From contig OZ020244.1 in the NCBI GenBank assembly GCA_963971285.1, positions 10,044,001 to 10,108,000 on the forward strand: DNA of 64,000 nucleotides, given 5' to 3'. The translations under genes were made by a program, and so were the position numbers. Shown here piece after piece: positions 1 through 11,300 of this stretch. The notes beneath the pieces are model-generated. The model searched no databases. It worked only from the letters and a program-made list of their open reading frames with translations, and was not told the origin of the DNA. Source of the DNA: Astropecten irregularis. Taxonomy: Eukaryota > Echinodermata > Asteroidea > Paxillosida > Astropectinidae. The stretch's first letter is position 1; each line of letters opens with the position of its first letter.

Positions 1-305
1 CCACAAAGTCGATCTTTATAACTACTGTCGTTTGTTGTTAAAGGTGTATTTACATCGCTATTTATAATTGTTGTCAAGTCGTTCATTTTACTATATAACA
101 ACTTATAAATTTTGTTAAAGCAAAATAAATTATAACATAAGAAGCTTAAGTTTAAAGTGATAACAAACTTAATAATAACATCAACGTATTGTAGCATTGG
201 TGTTTTTTATTTATAACAAAATTAAAAATTGCTATAAATAACTTGATAGGTAGTTATTAGCAAATTTTTTACAAAATACAACAAATGATAACAAAAATTA
301 GGTTG
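1..305. other. AT-rich non-coding Polinton interior
   Basis: Strongly AT-rich sequence downstream of the ATPase stop codon. No reading frame resembling a known Polinton gene is visible. It is probably a 3' untranslated or intergenic part of the element. Confidence 0.5.
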
Positions 306-905
306 TTAATCAAAAACGTGATATGAAACTGGAGGTTCTGTGTTAATAACCAATTTACTATATTTTTTATCACACAAATGTTTTTTAATTACGTCTCTTT
401 TTTGATCACACACAACATCATTTTCATCTAATGCAATATCAAAACTCGTTTTATCTTTTGTATAAAACATCGCAACCCAACTTGTATTCTCACGATAGTC
501 TTTTAAAACCGAATTATACTTTTGTGTTAATAACCAACAGCTATGGTTATAATGCCTCCCAGAGAAAGCGATTTTGCTCAACGCACATGTTTTTTTTCGA
601 TATTTTATTTCCTGCTGACTCGAACAATCATCTATGATAAATAACGTTTTTATTCCATCTAAAATATTTTGATACAAATCTAGGGCTTCATTTAAAGTTA
701 TTTTTTCAAAGTCTAAATCACACAAATATACATTTTCATCCATTGATATCCAAAGCCTCGATAAATAAGTTTTATTTTTAAATAAGGTCGGGCAAACGAT
801 CGATTCAAATTTACCACGATATTCGGTTTCCAATAAATCTAAAATCCATTTAGTCTTTCCCGAGTTTGTTTTTCCTACAATTAAAGCACAATGACAAGAT
901 TCCAT
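306..905 (-). CDS. Polinton DNA-packaging ATPase (A32/FtsK-HerA type)
   Basis: A 199-residue ATPase expected to pump the element's DNA into a capsid. Walker A is GKTNSGKT at residues 11-18, right after a hydrophobic strand. Walker B is LFIIDD at 88-93. The segment AFSGRHYNHSCWLLTQ at 113-128 has the sensor-like SGRH and Gln pattern typical of A32-like packaging ATPases of Polintons and large DNA viruses. The length is near the usual short Polinton form. It lies 16 bp downstream of the capsid gene on the same strand, and this capsid-ATPase pairing is the usual morphogenesis module. The frame is intact. The start is the first ATG and places the P-loop close to the N terminus, as is normal. The assignment is firm; activity is unknown. 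Confidence 0.86.
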   Translation of the reverse strand: MESCHCALIVGKTNSGKTKWILDLLETEYRGKFESIVCPTLFKNKTYLSRLWISMDENVYLCDLDFEKITLNEALDLYQNILDGIKTLFIIDDCSSQQEIKYRKKTCALSKIAFSGRHYNHSCWLLTQKYNSVLKDYRENTSWVAMFYTKDKTSFDIALDENDVVCDQKRDVIKKHLCDKKYSKLVINTEPPVSYHVFD

Positions 906-921
906 TTATTTTAATAAGCTT

Positions 922-2184
922 TTAAAAAACTAAATTCTTAAAATTTCCATCCTCAATGGTTAATTGCGCATCCATGACCAAAAATACGAACATCGTTAAA
1001 TCTCCCGCTGTTTCAGCCTCTCGAGTCATCTGAATCTGGATTCCTCCTCCGTCGTTTAAACGTCTTCCACTTCCGTGTGCACTATTATCATCAGTTGAGC
1101 GAAAATCTAGCCACAGACCATATTTATCTTTATAGTAGTCAGCCATTTCTAGGCCCACTAAATTTAAATCTTTTACAATCGATTGACCATTTTCGGTATC
1201 GCTATCACCAAAAAATTTATTAACTTCTTGCCAGTGCTGATACTCAAACATACCTTGCGAGTAAAGTTGATTGGGTTTTCCTTCGACCGTAATGCTGGTT
1301 TTGCTAATGTGGGGGTTGTAAAATCTTTGAGGGTTTTTTACCGTTGGGTCTCTAAATAAGATTAAAACGCCTTTGAGACTTTTAATCGGTTGATTAATCA
1401 TAACGTTCCATAAGGTATCTGATTTGTTGATCGATCTTGTTTCTAAATTATGTACGTGATCAAAAAGATAGTATTTCATTCGTTTGTTTTTTAGCTCTTG
1501 TGTCAAATCTCGGTTAGTGACGACTTCGTATTCAAGCGTTAAATCTGAAATTGAATATTGGGCACTTGTATCCGAGCTATTAACGACTTTATCGTGATCG
1601 TTAAATGTTAATTCATACGTCAGGGGCTGCTTTAGACTGTTAGGATAAAAAGGATGATGTGCTGTTAAAAGCTCAATATCTAAAGGAATACAATATCGAT
1701 TACCAAACGCGTCGGCGATAGCTTTATCTTTTCCGCTATTATTTACGGCACTAGCATCTTCCGCGCCTAATCTTAATTTTGTGACGTTTTCTTTTTCAAG
1801 GCCTACATAAGCCATATTTCGTGTAATATAGGGATGCAGCCAGTTATCTTTAAAATTGTGAAAGACATCTGCATCGCGATAACTCACGATTGTGTTACAT
1901 TGAAGCCTAACATTGATTTCGCGTATTAAGTTACGGCATAAGTTGTTAAACACCGTTCGATTACCATCTGACCCTCCCTCTAACTCGAGTTTAAAAGCGA
2001 GTTTAGAAGTACCGGGTACGATAACATCGTCGGGCCCTAATTGCGGAAACTTAACGATGAGTTTTTGACCAGCCGCAATCGTGCTTGGATTATGAGTGAT
2101 TGACACTTCTCTTCGTTCACCTTTAATGGCTTTAGGGATTTTAAGACGCCTCATTGGGTTTAGTTTTTTACCGTAATAATTCAT
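922..2184 (-). CDS. Polinton major capsid-like protein (double jelly-roll type)
   Basis: An intact 420-residue protein that I take to be the double jelly-roll major capsid protein. Supporting segments are the LDIELLTAHHPFYPNSL region around residues 179-195, followed by QPLTYELTFND, and a second beta-rich half ending in MTREAETAGDLTMFVFLVMDAQL. The first half has the basic N terminus and the early NLCRNLIREINVRL segment common in hexon-like proteins of Polintons and virus-like elements. It is shorter than many Polinton major capsid proteins, so a different capsid role is possible. Its position beside the packaging ATPase supports a capsid function. It starts 57 bp from a divergently transcribed gene. 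No break is visible. Confidence 0.72.
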   Translation of the reverse strand: MNYYGKKLNPMRRLKIPKAIKGERREVSITHNPSTIAAGQKLIVKFPQLGPDDVIVPGTSKLAFKLELEGGSDGNRTVFNNLCRNLIREINVRLQCNTIVSYRDADVFHNFKDNWLHPYITRNMAYVGLEKENVTKLRLGAEDASAVNNSGKDKAIADAFGNRYCIPLDIELLTAHHPFYPNSLKQPLTYELTFNDHDKVVNSSDTSAQYSISDLTLEYEVVTNRDLTQELKNKRMKYYLFDHVHNLETRSINKSDTLWNVMINQPIKSLKGVLILFRDPTVKNPQRFYNPHISKTSITVEGKPNQLYSQGMFEYQHWQEVNKFFGDSDTENGQSIVKDLNLVGLEMADYYKDKYGLWLDFRSTDDNSAHGSGRRLNDGGGIQIQMTREAETAGDLTMFVFLVMDAQLTIEDGNFKNLVF

Positions 2185-2241
2185 AGTTCAAAAAAGTGTG
2201 TTTTTAATATATAAGGTTTTTAAATTAGTATAAATAAAAAG
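2185..2241. promoter_or_regulatory. Shared divergent promoter region
   Basis: The 57 bp between the two oppositely oriented start codons hold AT-rich TATA-like motifs in both directions, ATATATAAG and TATAAATAA. This short region must contain the start sites of both the capsid gene and the 140-residue gene unless transcription comes from outside. Inferred from spacing and base content only. Confidence 0.45.
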
Positions 2242-2664
2242 ATGGCAGGAATAGCAATGATGGTTGGCGGGGCAGTAGTAAATGCGTTAGCGTTTACCGG
2301 TAGTAACTTTTTATTTAGCAGTTTATCAAAACAACAAATTGACAAAGAACGAAAAAGACACGACTTAGCATTAGAAAAATTAGTGCGAGCCAAAGAAGAT
2401 TGGGAACAACAACGCGTTAAATATCTCGATTATTTGAATAAACGTATGGTACAACAAAAATTATCAGAAAGAACGTTTAGTAACGTAAACGAAGCGCTTA
2501 GAGTGTACAGCGAAATAACGGGTGAAAATTATGATTTAAAATTACTACCTAAACCAAAACTTAGCGATTTATATACTCCAAGTGATGATCAACAAATTAG
2601 AGAACTCGTGTGGGTATTAGGTGGTACAGCCGCAGTGGGATTCTTCATTTATAGATATGTATAA
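2242..2664 (+). CDS. Polinton small protein with hydrophobic ends and coiled coil
   Basis: A 140-residue protein with no recognised enzymatic motif. Residues 1-28 are glycine-, alanine- and phenylalanine-rich and hydrophobic (MAGIAMMVGGAVVNALAF at the start). Residues 30-75 are highly charged and predicted helical or coiled-coil (KQQIDKERKRHDLALEKL). A second hydrophobic segment, WVLGGTAAVGFFIYRYV, closes the protein at 124-140. This suggests a membrane-associated or minor virion protein with both ends in or near a lipid or capsid layer. It is divergent from the capsid gene, and its last codons overlap the start of the integrase frame at 2657, implying joint expression. I recall similar small proteins in other Polinton-like elements but have no established function for it. 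Confidence 0.6.
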   Translation: MAGIAMMVGGAVVNALAFTGSNFLFSSLSKQQIDKERKRHDLALEKLVRAKEDWEQQRVKYLDYLNKRMVQQKLSERTFSNVNEALRVYSEITGENYDLKLLPKPKLSDLYTPSDDQQIRELVWVLGGTAAVGFFIYRYV

Positions 2665-3717
2665 AATAAAAATGAGCGAGTTAAATAAAAAACAAAGAGA
2701 ACAGCTTTCAGGTTTGTTTTACAGTCCTAAAGGTTATTGGAAAGGTGAGGGTGCTGTCACGCAATTGCATAAAAAAACGGGGATTGATAAACAAAAAGTT
2801 AGATCTTGGTTAAAAAAAAACAAGCCGTTTGGCAAATTTATTTACCACCTCCTTCATATGTGCCCAGGCCGACGGCAATGTCGAGTGATTGGTTAGAACC
2901 AAATTACGTACATCAGTTAGATGTATTATACTTACCCTGGGATCTAGTTAAACAAAAAACGTTTAAATACGCGTTGACGGTCATAAACGTGGCAAGTCGG
3001 TATAAAGAGGCTGAACCCATAACTTCCAAAGTTGCCGGTCAAGTGAAAGACGCGATTATTAAAATTTACAAGCGTTCGCCTTTAACGTGGCCTAAATTAG
3101 CGCAAATCGATGCTGGAACAGAATTTAAAGGAGATTTTAAAAAGTTGTTTCAGTCTCATGGCGTAGAGATCAGCGTAGGTGTGCCGGGTGTGCATCGATC
3201 GCAAGGAGTGGTCGAAAGATTTAACCGAACCTTAGCCGAAAGATTATTCGGTCATCAATACGTGCAAGAAATGCTTCATCCGCAGGCGAGAAACGTTGAA
3301 TGGGCGGTGAGGTTGCCTCAGGTTATAAAATCTCTCAATGAAGAAACAACACGATTGATTCGAGATTCAGAAGATAAAGAAATCACTCCTACGCAAGCGA
3401 TCAAGTTAAAACGGGTTAAACAATTACCCTCATCGCCACAAAAAACAAACGTTAGTGATCTTCCGGCTAATGTTTTAGTTCGTTATTTATATCAACCGGG
3501 GGAACAAGAAGGAGGTACGGTGAGGAGGGCTACCGATCCCATATGGAGCGTTAACATGTATCAAATTGAAAAAAGAACGAGTCAATTTAAAATCATGAGT
3601 GGTAAAAAAGTTACTACAGGTCCTACGCTTTATTACTTAAAAGACGGACCCAAACGATCGTTTGTGAAAGAAGAACTTCAAATCGTTCCGGATGACACCG
3701 AATTGCCAGAATCTTGA
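2657..3717 (+). pseudogene. Polinton integrase (rve), frameshifted in an A9 run
   Basis: A retroviral-type integrase that would insert the element into host DNA. The N-terminal part runs from the ATG at 2657 (a second ATG is at 2672) in one frame. The catalytic part continues in another frame after a run of nine A at 2812-2820. The catalytic triad is visible: Asp in HQLDVLYLPWD, Asp in AQIDAGTEFKG, and Glu in QGVVERFNRT, with 34 residues between the last two. A C-terminal beta-rich segment (VLVRYLYQPGEQ onward) resembles the DNA-binding end of Polinton integrases. The break could be a genomic indel, a sequencing error in the homopolymer, or programmed slippage; indel or error is most likely. 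The gene overlaps the 3' end of the convergent polymerase gene by about 40 bp. Confidence 0.84.
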
Positions 3718-6700
3718 TATTTAATTTTTTTATTGCCAAATGCTAAAGTATTGATTCCATCGGATAAAATATATCTTTTTCCATCATAAGGACTCAATGA
3801 AGTTTTGGTTTTCACTTGCGTATAAATTTGATGTTTGTTAGATTGAATTATATTCATTTGATGTTCTTGAGATTGTTTATTTTTTAAACAATTATAAAAA
3901 TTTTCAAAGTTAATATTTTTTTCAGTCACGGTTTTTGTTATACCTTTAATTTTTTCTAACCTCTTTATCATCTTGTATTAAGATCACATACATTTTTGAT
4001 CTTAAACAAATGGCTTGTTTTACTACTTGGCCACCGTATTCATCTTTCATTTTTCCAATTACTTTTTTGTTTTAAGGGTCAAATAAAGGGTGAGTGGGTG
4101 AATAATTAGATAGATCGTAAAGTTCTGAGTCTCGTTTAATATCCTCGTAAACATCATCGGTTTTAACGATCAATAATAAACTATCGGTATCGGTATACAT
4201 GAGATTTATGTTATCGTTATATTTTTTCTTCAAGTGATTGTAATAAAAGTCGTACATAAAAGATTTGCATAAATCTAATATACTCACTCCATAATAGATG
4301 GGTTTATTTAAATACGTTTTTTCTTTATACCTTTCGAAGAAACCTATATTAGAATCTGTAAATTTAGTCGATGTTTTATAATTAGATTTGGATGCTAGTT
4401 TTAATACTTTTTTTACCGATAAATCGCTATCATCGTCTATAATAATATTTCCATCTATTCTATTTCGAACATTTTCCATTGTTTTACCAAAAACGGAATT
4501 GTTCATGAGTTTAAAAAAATCTTTTTCAAAATCTGATTTGGCTATTTTTCTGAGTTGTGTATTTTTATCGATGTAAGACCGCATCCAAGGTTTTTGCTTA
4601 AATCGTAAAACACGATGTACGCGCGTGAGTTTTAATCCTAGTTGTAAATACAGTTTTAACGTTTTATAATGAATGACATATTTTTTACGAGGTCCTAAAT
4701 GAGCGATGAGTCTGTCATCTCGCGAAGCTTTTTCTCCGCTAGATAACAATTCTTTTTGATAAGGGCTCAACCGTTCAGCCGATACGGTTATGTTCTCTGG
4801 GGCTAAGGGTAAGTCGTTGTGTAAGTCGTGAAGCTCTTTAGGATAGTCTAGATCTACTTCCAACATAAATCCGTAGTCGTTGTCATCGGCTAAACCTAAA
4901 ATATGATCGGTCGTAAAGTTAGCGACTTGGTAATCGGTTAACCATTTAAAATCGGCGTAGGGTAACGATTGACTCATTGCCCAACCGTATAAATTGTTAG
5001 CGTCTAAATAAAGTAAATAAGAAGATTCTTTTTCGGGGTCGTAATCTTTTAAATATTTATTGTTGGCTTTGTGATGCCTACAACTACCCACGCTAGAATA
5101 ACCACCTCTTTTACCTTTTTCAAAAAATAAATATTGTTCGATATCGGTTAAAAGTTCTAATTCTATTTTAGAATGCAGCAACAAAGCATCCCAAGACAAT
5201 CCCGGTGCCGTGAGATATTTCGCTGGATCTAAACGATAGGTTTTCTTACAAGTGGTTCTAAAGTTTTGAAACACATCGGCGAGTAATAACGTATCCGTGG
5301 TCACGTATAAGTCGTGATAATCACCTAGAGTTTTACAGTTGAAAGTTTTCCAAACCAACTCCGTGTGAGTATATTCTTCTCGCGTAATACCTTTGAGTTT
5401 TATCTTATTATAAAACTTTTCAATGGATGGTAATTGAGTTTCTTTAAATCTATCAAAGGAATCCATATATTCGTATGGATAACACTCCTTTTTTAATAAA
5501 AGATTAACATCATCCGTATTATAATCTTTAAAATGTTTTCTAAATAAATTAAATGCATCTTTAGGGCAAGCAGCGACTAATTTTTCTAAGGAAAAGCTCA
5601 TAAAATTAAACGAATCTATAAAACGGAGTTGACCTATACTAATACTTATGTATTTTTCCGAGTTTTGAGGAATGCAAAATATATTATCGAATACGTTTTT
5701 TTTCTTTTGATAATTATTTAATATACTTAAAACCTCTTTTAATTCATCGGTTTTAACATTTATTTTTTTATCGATTATTTTTAGTTTTTGATTAATTAGT
5801 TTTATTTTTTCTCTCTTACAACGTTCGCTTTTGATTGCTTTTTGGCTAATTTTTATATTAAGTTTCTTATCGAATGTAACCCCGTATTTTTCTTCAAACG
5901 TTTTTATTTTTGAATTATCACCTTTTCTTATATTTCGACGAAACTCGTTAAAAATTTCACGTTTTTCTTTTACGTATCTAATTTTTTCGCGGAGTTTTAT
6001 TTCTTGCGTTTCGAGTTTTTCTTTATACATCTCGATTTTTTCTATACGCGTTTTGATTTTTTTTTCTATACGCGTTTCGCGTTTTTTTATTTTATTATTT
6101 AACGTTTCGATGCAAGCGCTTACCCCCTGCATAATCAAATGACCGTCGTAATTTTTAAAATTGTGAAAAATGACCGGTATTTGTGTTCGATTTGTTATTT
6201 TAAGTTTTAGGTTACAATGTGCATGTGCAACTCGACGAAACTTTCCAGTGATGTGACAATGATCTTTAACTTTTCTAAAGTTATTAATTTTTTTACCGCA
6301 TTCTAAACACAAAAAATCTGTATAACCTTTACTGTTCGTGACCGCGTTTTTTTCTTTTTCGGATTCGGTTTTGGGTTCACGAGGTATCTCACAATTACAA
6401 TATAAAACGCTAGTTTGATATATTTCCTTTTCACAAATCCAACACTCGTTACTCGTCATTAATGATTCGTCAATCTCTTCGATCGGTTTAGGATTATTAA
6501 ATATTTTTTTAATTTTACGTTGTTCTTTTAACAATGAATTAATTAAATGCTCGCTAGCGTTACACCCTCTATAGGTTTTTTGCTTCATTAGTTTTCCATC
6601 AAATCTTACCACAACGTAAGAATAACCGCTGGGTTTATGAACGCTCAACTTTTGAGTTTTTTTCATCTTTTCTACATTGTATTTTTCTAAAATACATTCA

Positions 6701-8271
6701 AAATCCGCGTAAATCACAAACGGTGCATCTTGAACATTTTTAAAGTTTTTAAATTTTAAAATATTTTTATCTTCTTCTGGAAGGATGACTCTTGAAGGAT
6801 GAACGGTTAATCCTTGACATATTTCATCGTGAATTTTTAATTTTTGAGGTGTATAAAAATGAGATAGACATCTGTAACAAAAATATAATTTATGCCCATC
6901 TTTACTTGTACCATTGCTTAATAGGGCTGAAAAATTCTTAATCCAACAATAGTGCCTTTTTATTATTTTTTCTCCTTCTTCTTCTACCTCTCTAGTAAAT
7001 AATAATAGATTTATGTGAATGTCGTTTGTTTCTTTAGAGATATATAATGGATAAGGAAGTTCTTCTTTTTCATCATTACAATCTAACCCAAACACGTTAA
7101 TATTTAAATTATTTTGTTTTTCTATTTTAGGAATCTGCTTTAAAGGTGTTGGAAAATCTATACCGGTAAAGTCTAACCCATCATTTAACTTATAAGTACT
7201 GACTCTTTCATCGTGAATTCTGTATTTCGGGTTATTTTTTTTATTTTTTTTGATTTCATCCTTGTATAACCCTAACGCAGATCTGATAGCCCATCTAATG
7301 CATTGATCGTCGTCATTTTGTACGCTAACAACAGCCTTTTTATGTTTAATAAATGGCGTAAGTTCAATATATGAACTACCAGCAACATTGGTATATTTAA
7401 TCAAGTTCATATAAAACGCTAATATTTTATTTAAAGTTAAACCTGAGGGTCCAAAATCTTTTGATTCCACTACATTTATTAGCTCGTTAAAAATGTCATT
7501 AACCTTTTCATTTATTTCATCTTCCCTTAAAATAAGATGTTGTTTGGTTTGAAAAGTAAAATCATGTAATGAATCAGCCAAAACTTCGACTTTTATATAT
7601 TCAACTTTTATCCTAAATTCAAGCTTAAATTGACCTTTTTTTCTAAAGATCTTTGTTACTTCTTTAATCATATTTTTACGCTGATGTATAAAAAATGTAT
7701 TTAGATCGGAATATTGTCTTTGAAGAATTATTTCTAAATTTATAAGATTACCACGAAAAGATCTCACTTCTCTCCAGTTTGTCGCCTCACGAATTTCCTC
7801 CGATGATAAATTTTCTTTAATCGTTTTGATATAATCTCGTTTTAATACTTGTCCTCTTCGACCCGTTGAAACAACATTGAGGTTAAATTTTCTAGCTAAT
7901 TCTCTAAGTTCTTGATTATCTTTCTTTATTAAATTTTTAAATTGATTTGTAAACGTTTTAATTGCTTTGATATATTCACGTCTAGTGTGATCGAGCTTTT
8001 TAGATAAATCTAACCTAATATTATTATCTTGAACATATTGTTTTAATTTTAAATGATCCCATCTTTTATACCCACTCGGGGTGGGTTGTATGCGTGTAAT
8101 AGCATTAATATATTCACTTTTAGTATAATCCGTTTCTGGATCTTCTATTGGAATGTTGGTTTCTTCAACAAAATGTTTTAAGTTATCTTTTGTCCAATAG
8201 CTAAACCCCTTTGCAATAATTGGTTTTACCGTCTGCTCCGTCGTTTGCTGATTCGTTGTTTGATCAGTCAT
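3678..8271 (-). pseudogene. Polinton protein-primed DNA polymerase B, two C-terminal breaks
   Basis: Replicative polymerase of the element with proofreading and polymerase domains. The first 1399 codons (8271 to 4075) are open. Exonuclease motifs: YADFE (Asp523, Glu525), NYD (Asp709) and YVTTD (Tyr989, Asp993). Polymerase motifs: LDANNLYG (Asp1090), NSVFGKTMENVRN (Asn1258) and YTDTDS (Asp1361, Asp1363). The N terminus has short helical segments with a repeated WxxxxLKxxV pattern, and residues about 770-890 are Lys/Glu-rich and coiled-coil-like. A TAA at 4072-4074 interrupts the frame just after the last catalytic motif. A frameshift near 3950-3970 follows. The remaining C-terminal end, with its conserved DGKRYILSDGINTLAFG, is readable in another frame to 3681. 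Without the first stop the protein would be close to normal family length. Confidence 0.9.
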
Positions 8272-8368
8272 TATCCTTTTATTATAATATAAAATAATAT
8301 TATTTTTTCATTTTTTCATTTTTTCCCGATTTTTTTACTTTGCCCAGCCCAGATTGAACATCGAAAAC
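8272..8368. other. Probable Polinton right terminus and junction
   Basis: Upstream of the polymerase start, an AT-rich stretch with a TTTTTTCA-type tandem repeat ends in a T run plus ACT at about 8339, then composition changes. Read inward, the terminus would begin AGTAAAAAAATCGGG. The flanking gene's stop codon begins only about 30 bp away, so the element appears to have landed in or just after that gene's 3' end. The left terminus is not available for comparison. Confidence 0.35.
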
Positions 8369-11300
8369 TCAATTGGGCGAGAATTGGTATTCTCCCCCTA
8401 CTCCGAGCAACAATTTGTCAAAAAAGGTTGAATGCCCTTTGAAATTTACCTTGCATTTCCTCCCTCCTGGAAGATATGGGGTTCGCTTGAGAAAATCTCC
8501 CAGGACTTCCTCAATCTCGGTCTCTTTGGCGCCCTGATGTGTCGTTACGCAGGCTCCTGAAAGACAGAAAATAAATAGTTGTGTATGGTACTTTTCAAAG
8601 AGAATCAAAGAAGGGGATAAGGAATTGACAAATTGTAAAAAAACGAATATGCTTAAATTCTAGTTTTGGATAATGCAGAATGTTAACAATAACAAACTAC
8701 AGTTTGAATAAATGTGTAAGGCAGTTAGGTTGCTAGAGACCATCAATGTCCAATTGATCACCAATCATTGGGTGCATTCGTTTAGCTAACACGGGTCAGC
8801 CCTTACTGATCGTGTTTTACTGCACAAAACAAGCGAGAGATAGAGGACGAGGTTTACTGGTGTCGACCCGGGGGAGCTAAACGAATGCACCCCAAGTAAC
8901 TCTTCAGGTGAATCCAGAAACATATAAAAGTGATTTTGAAATTGGCTAATCATACTAATTGATCACTTACTGACAATGACTGGATAAAATCTGGTCGACT
9001 TCAGACTGCGCTTCCCCTTCCGCCCAAACACGTTGAAATCTGACCACAGATTATTAGACCCCAGCTTTTTCATTATGCGCCGACTTGTTTGGGCAATATT
9101 GACCCCGCCGACTAGACTCAGGTAGTTGATCTGAAATTAAAATTGCCATTATCAATTACAATGCTGCAGATTCTCACCCAAACGGGAGTAAACCTTCTCA
9201 TTTCCATACAGTACTATGAATGTTTCTCCTACTAAAACCTCACCGTGTCACCCTGATGCAGTAAATATTGATTTATCATTTGCAAAATTTACAGCCTTTC
9301 ACTTTTTTTTTAAACATGGCAATAAAGTAATCAAGGCATGTATAAATCAGAAACTCAGGATATTCTAGGTTTATATAATTAAAGCTGTACCAAAAGGAAA
9401 AACAAACATCACTTGAATGGATGACTACAGGGTCTATGCAATAGGAATATTAATGGCTTGAACATGTGCCAAAAAGAAATTGTTATATGGGGGCCTGTGA
9501 TTTTACACACTTCTTTTCACTGTTTCAAGGTTAAAGACAGGTTCTTTGGTTTGTATGCTTATTAGAATTTTCATATTCATGAGCAAAACTGTGATGTCAT
9601 ATGGGGACTTGAGAGCAGTAACCCAATTGATTTGTGCACAAAAAGTTGGGGTGTTTTATACTCAACTGGTGGTGTAATTCGTTTGCTAAACCATTTCTGT
9701 GGGTCAAGTTTTCCTCCTCATTTCTTATGTTTTTTCATTGTCATGTTTTTAATGCCAAGTTAGTATGCAAGTATTGTTTAACTTACCATTTTCTTCTTAA
9801 AATCTGACTCTGCGAGTCTCATTTCGAGCACGTCAAATTCCTGCATTGTCTTAAAGATGGAGAATAACGATTTGTGAAAAAATTAAACAAATACAAATCC
9901 TTGTTTATAAGACATATAAGAACCTTCTCATAATATTCAATGGGGCTGTTGTTTTTTCATTATTTAGTAATATTGGAAATAAAATTTGATAGTAATTGTC
10001 AATTCTTGGGACTATTTACCCAAACTGGCCGTGGGTGGCGCTATTTAAATTCATGTCAATGTGTGACGTAGTAGAGGGGATACGGTCCACGAACGAATCC
10101 CCTCGGTGCGCGGGAGTTGTATGGGATTTCCAATGAGTTTTGTGTACATGCGGTTTTTGTATGCTAAAACTGTCCGAATCACTGCCCGAATGATCATTAA
10201 TATCCGATTGGTACATTGATTCTTCATCGATGCTCTATTCCTACCAAGGACGGTCGCCATATGTATCATTTTCAACCATTTTACTTCGAAATGATTGGAG
10301 TGCATGTATTGCGTGTGGGAATGTAATATGCAACACACTGTGTATAAATAATTATAAGGAAAGCGAATCCCCTCTTCTACGTCACCAACTTGAGGAAAAG
10401 ATGAATATTCATGATATGTAAATGAACCAAAAACGGGCAAAGTCGAGAGAAAATTGATCATTCTTGGCGAATGTGGAACGGTAAAAGGTGGCTTAAAATT
10501 CACATCAAGAAACTTCAAAAAGTGAGGGTTTATTATATGTTTACCTTAATTGGAGCTAGGTGAAAAACATTTTACGTGAACATCTTATTTTTCGAAATCG
10601 TTGGAGCCCAGCTTTAACAGGTTCCAATAGGGGCTCCTGCAGGTCGGCAGGACCTACCCGTGTAGTTGCTGATGATTTGGCCAGGTTTGCCAGCATGTCA
10701 AATATCTGGGCCTGTACATCTTCCAGTTTCTGCAGTTTCTGCAGAACCTGCTGCTGAAAATTGTCTAGAGAAAAAGAGTAAAAAAATACATTAACAAATA
10801 AGGTTATTTTGGTAGCTAAGAAGAGCATATTGTGAATGATACGTATGACAGCTGTCCAACTATCGCAAATCAAAAACAGAAAATCTGTGTTTTACTGTTT
10901 TAAACAGAGCTCTATCTGCACGCATTAATACCAACACCAACTTTGCTGACCAGGCTCATATGTTGGAAGAATGGAATGCCATCCCCAAGCAAAGACCCAC
11001 AAGAACACCATGAGGCAACGGTGCCAAGTAGTCATTGACAAACATGGTGGCTACAAACATTATTAAACTGTCAATTTACTGTCTGATAAAGAATAAGTCA
11101 TGAAAGCAACATTTTTGCTGTTTTTGGAAAGGCATAATTTTTTATTCTTGTTGTGCTTATTAAGGGGTTCGATCTTTAGGGGGGGAACTTACTTTAAAAG
11201 TTGTATTCATATTGACAACTTCTCTCTCTTATATAAGTGTAGCATTTTGGTAAAAAAAAAAAGGAGTAAATTTTGTTTGTAGTTTATGCGGCTGTCATTC

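Larger units (their letters stand above)
1..8340. mobile_element. Polinton/Maverick (right-hand part)
   Basis: The gene set is diagnostic: an A32-like packaging ATPase, a jelly-roll capsid-type protein, a retroviral-type integrase and a protein-primed family B DNA polymerase. The left part, where a cysteine protease, a penton protein and one terminal inverted repeat are expected, lies outside the window. The right edge is inferred near 8340, where homopolymer-rich AT sequence ending in TTTTTTTACT gives way to sequence of host composition. The terminal repeat and the 6-bp target duplication cannot be tested here. The polymerase and integrase are broken, so this copy cannot supply its own replication or integration functions, but the few lesions suggest a fairly recent insertion. 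Confidence 0.88.

Noticed and set aside
5831..6142. 103-codon Phe/Ser-rich plus-strand frame
   Set aside because: Antisense shadow of the Lys/Glu-rich part of the polymerase gene.
10016..10518. Minus-strand frames of 66 and 155 codons as additional DUF4806 exons
   Set aside because: No similarity to the family, and no splice phase that joins the neighbouring exons better than skipping them.
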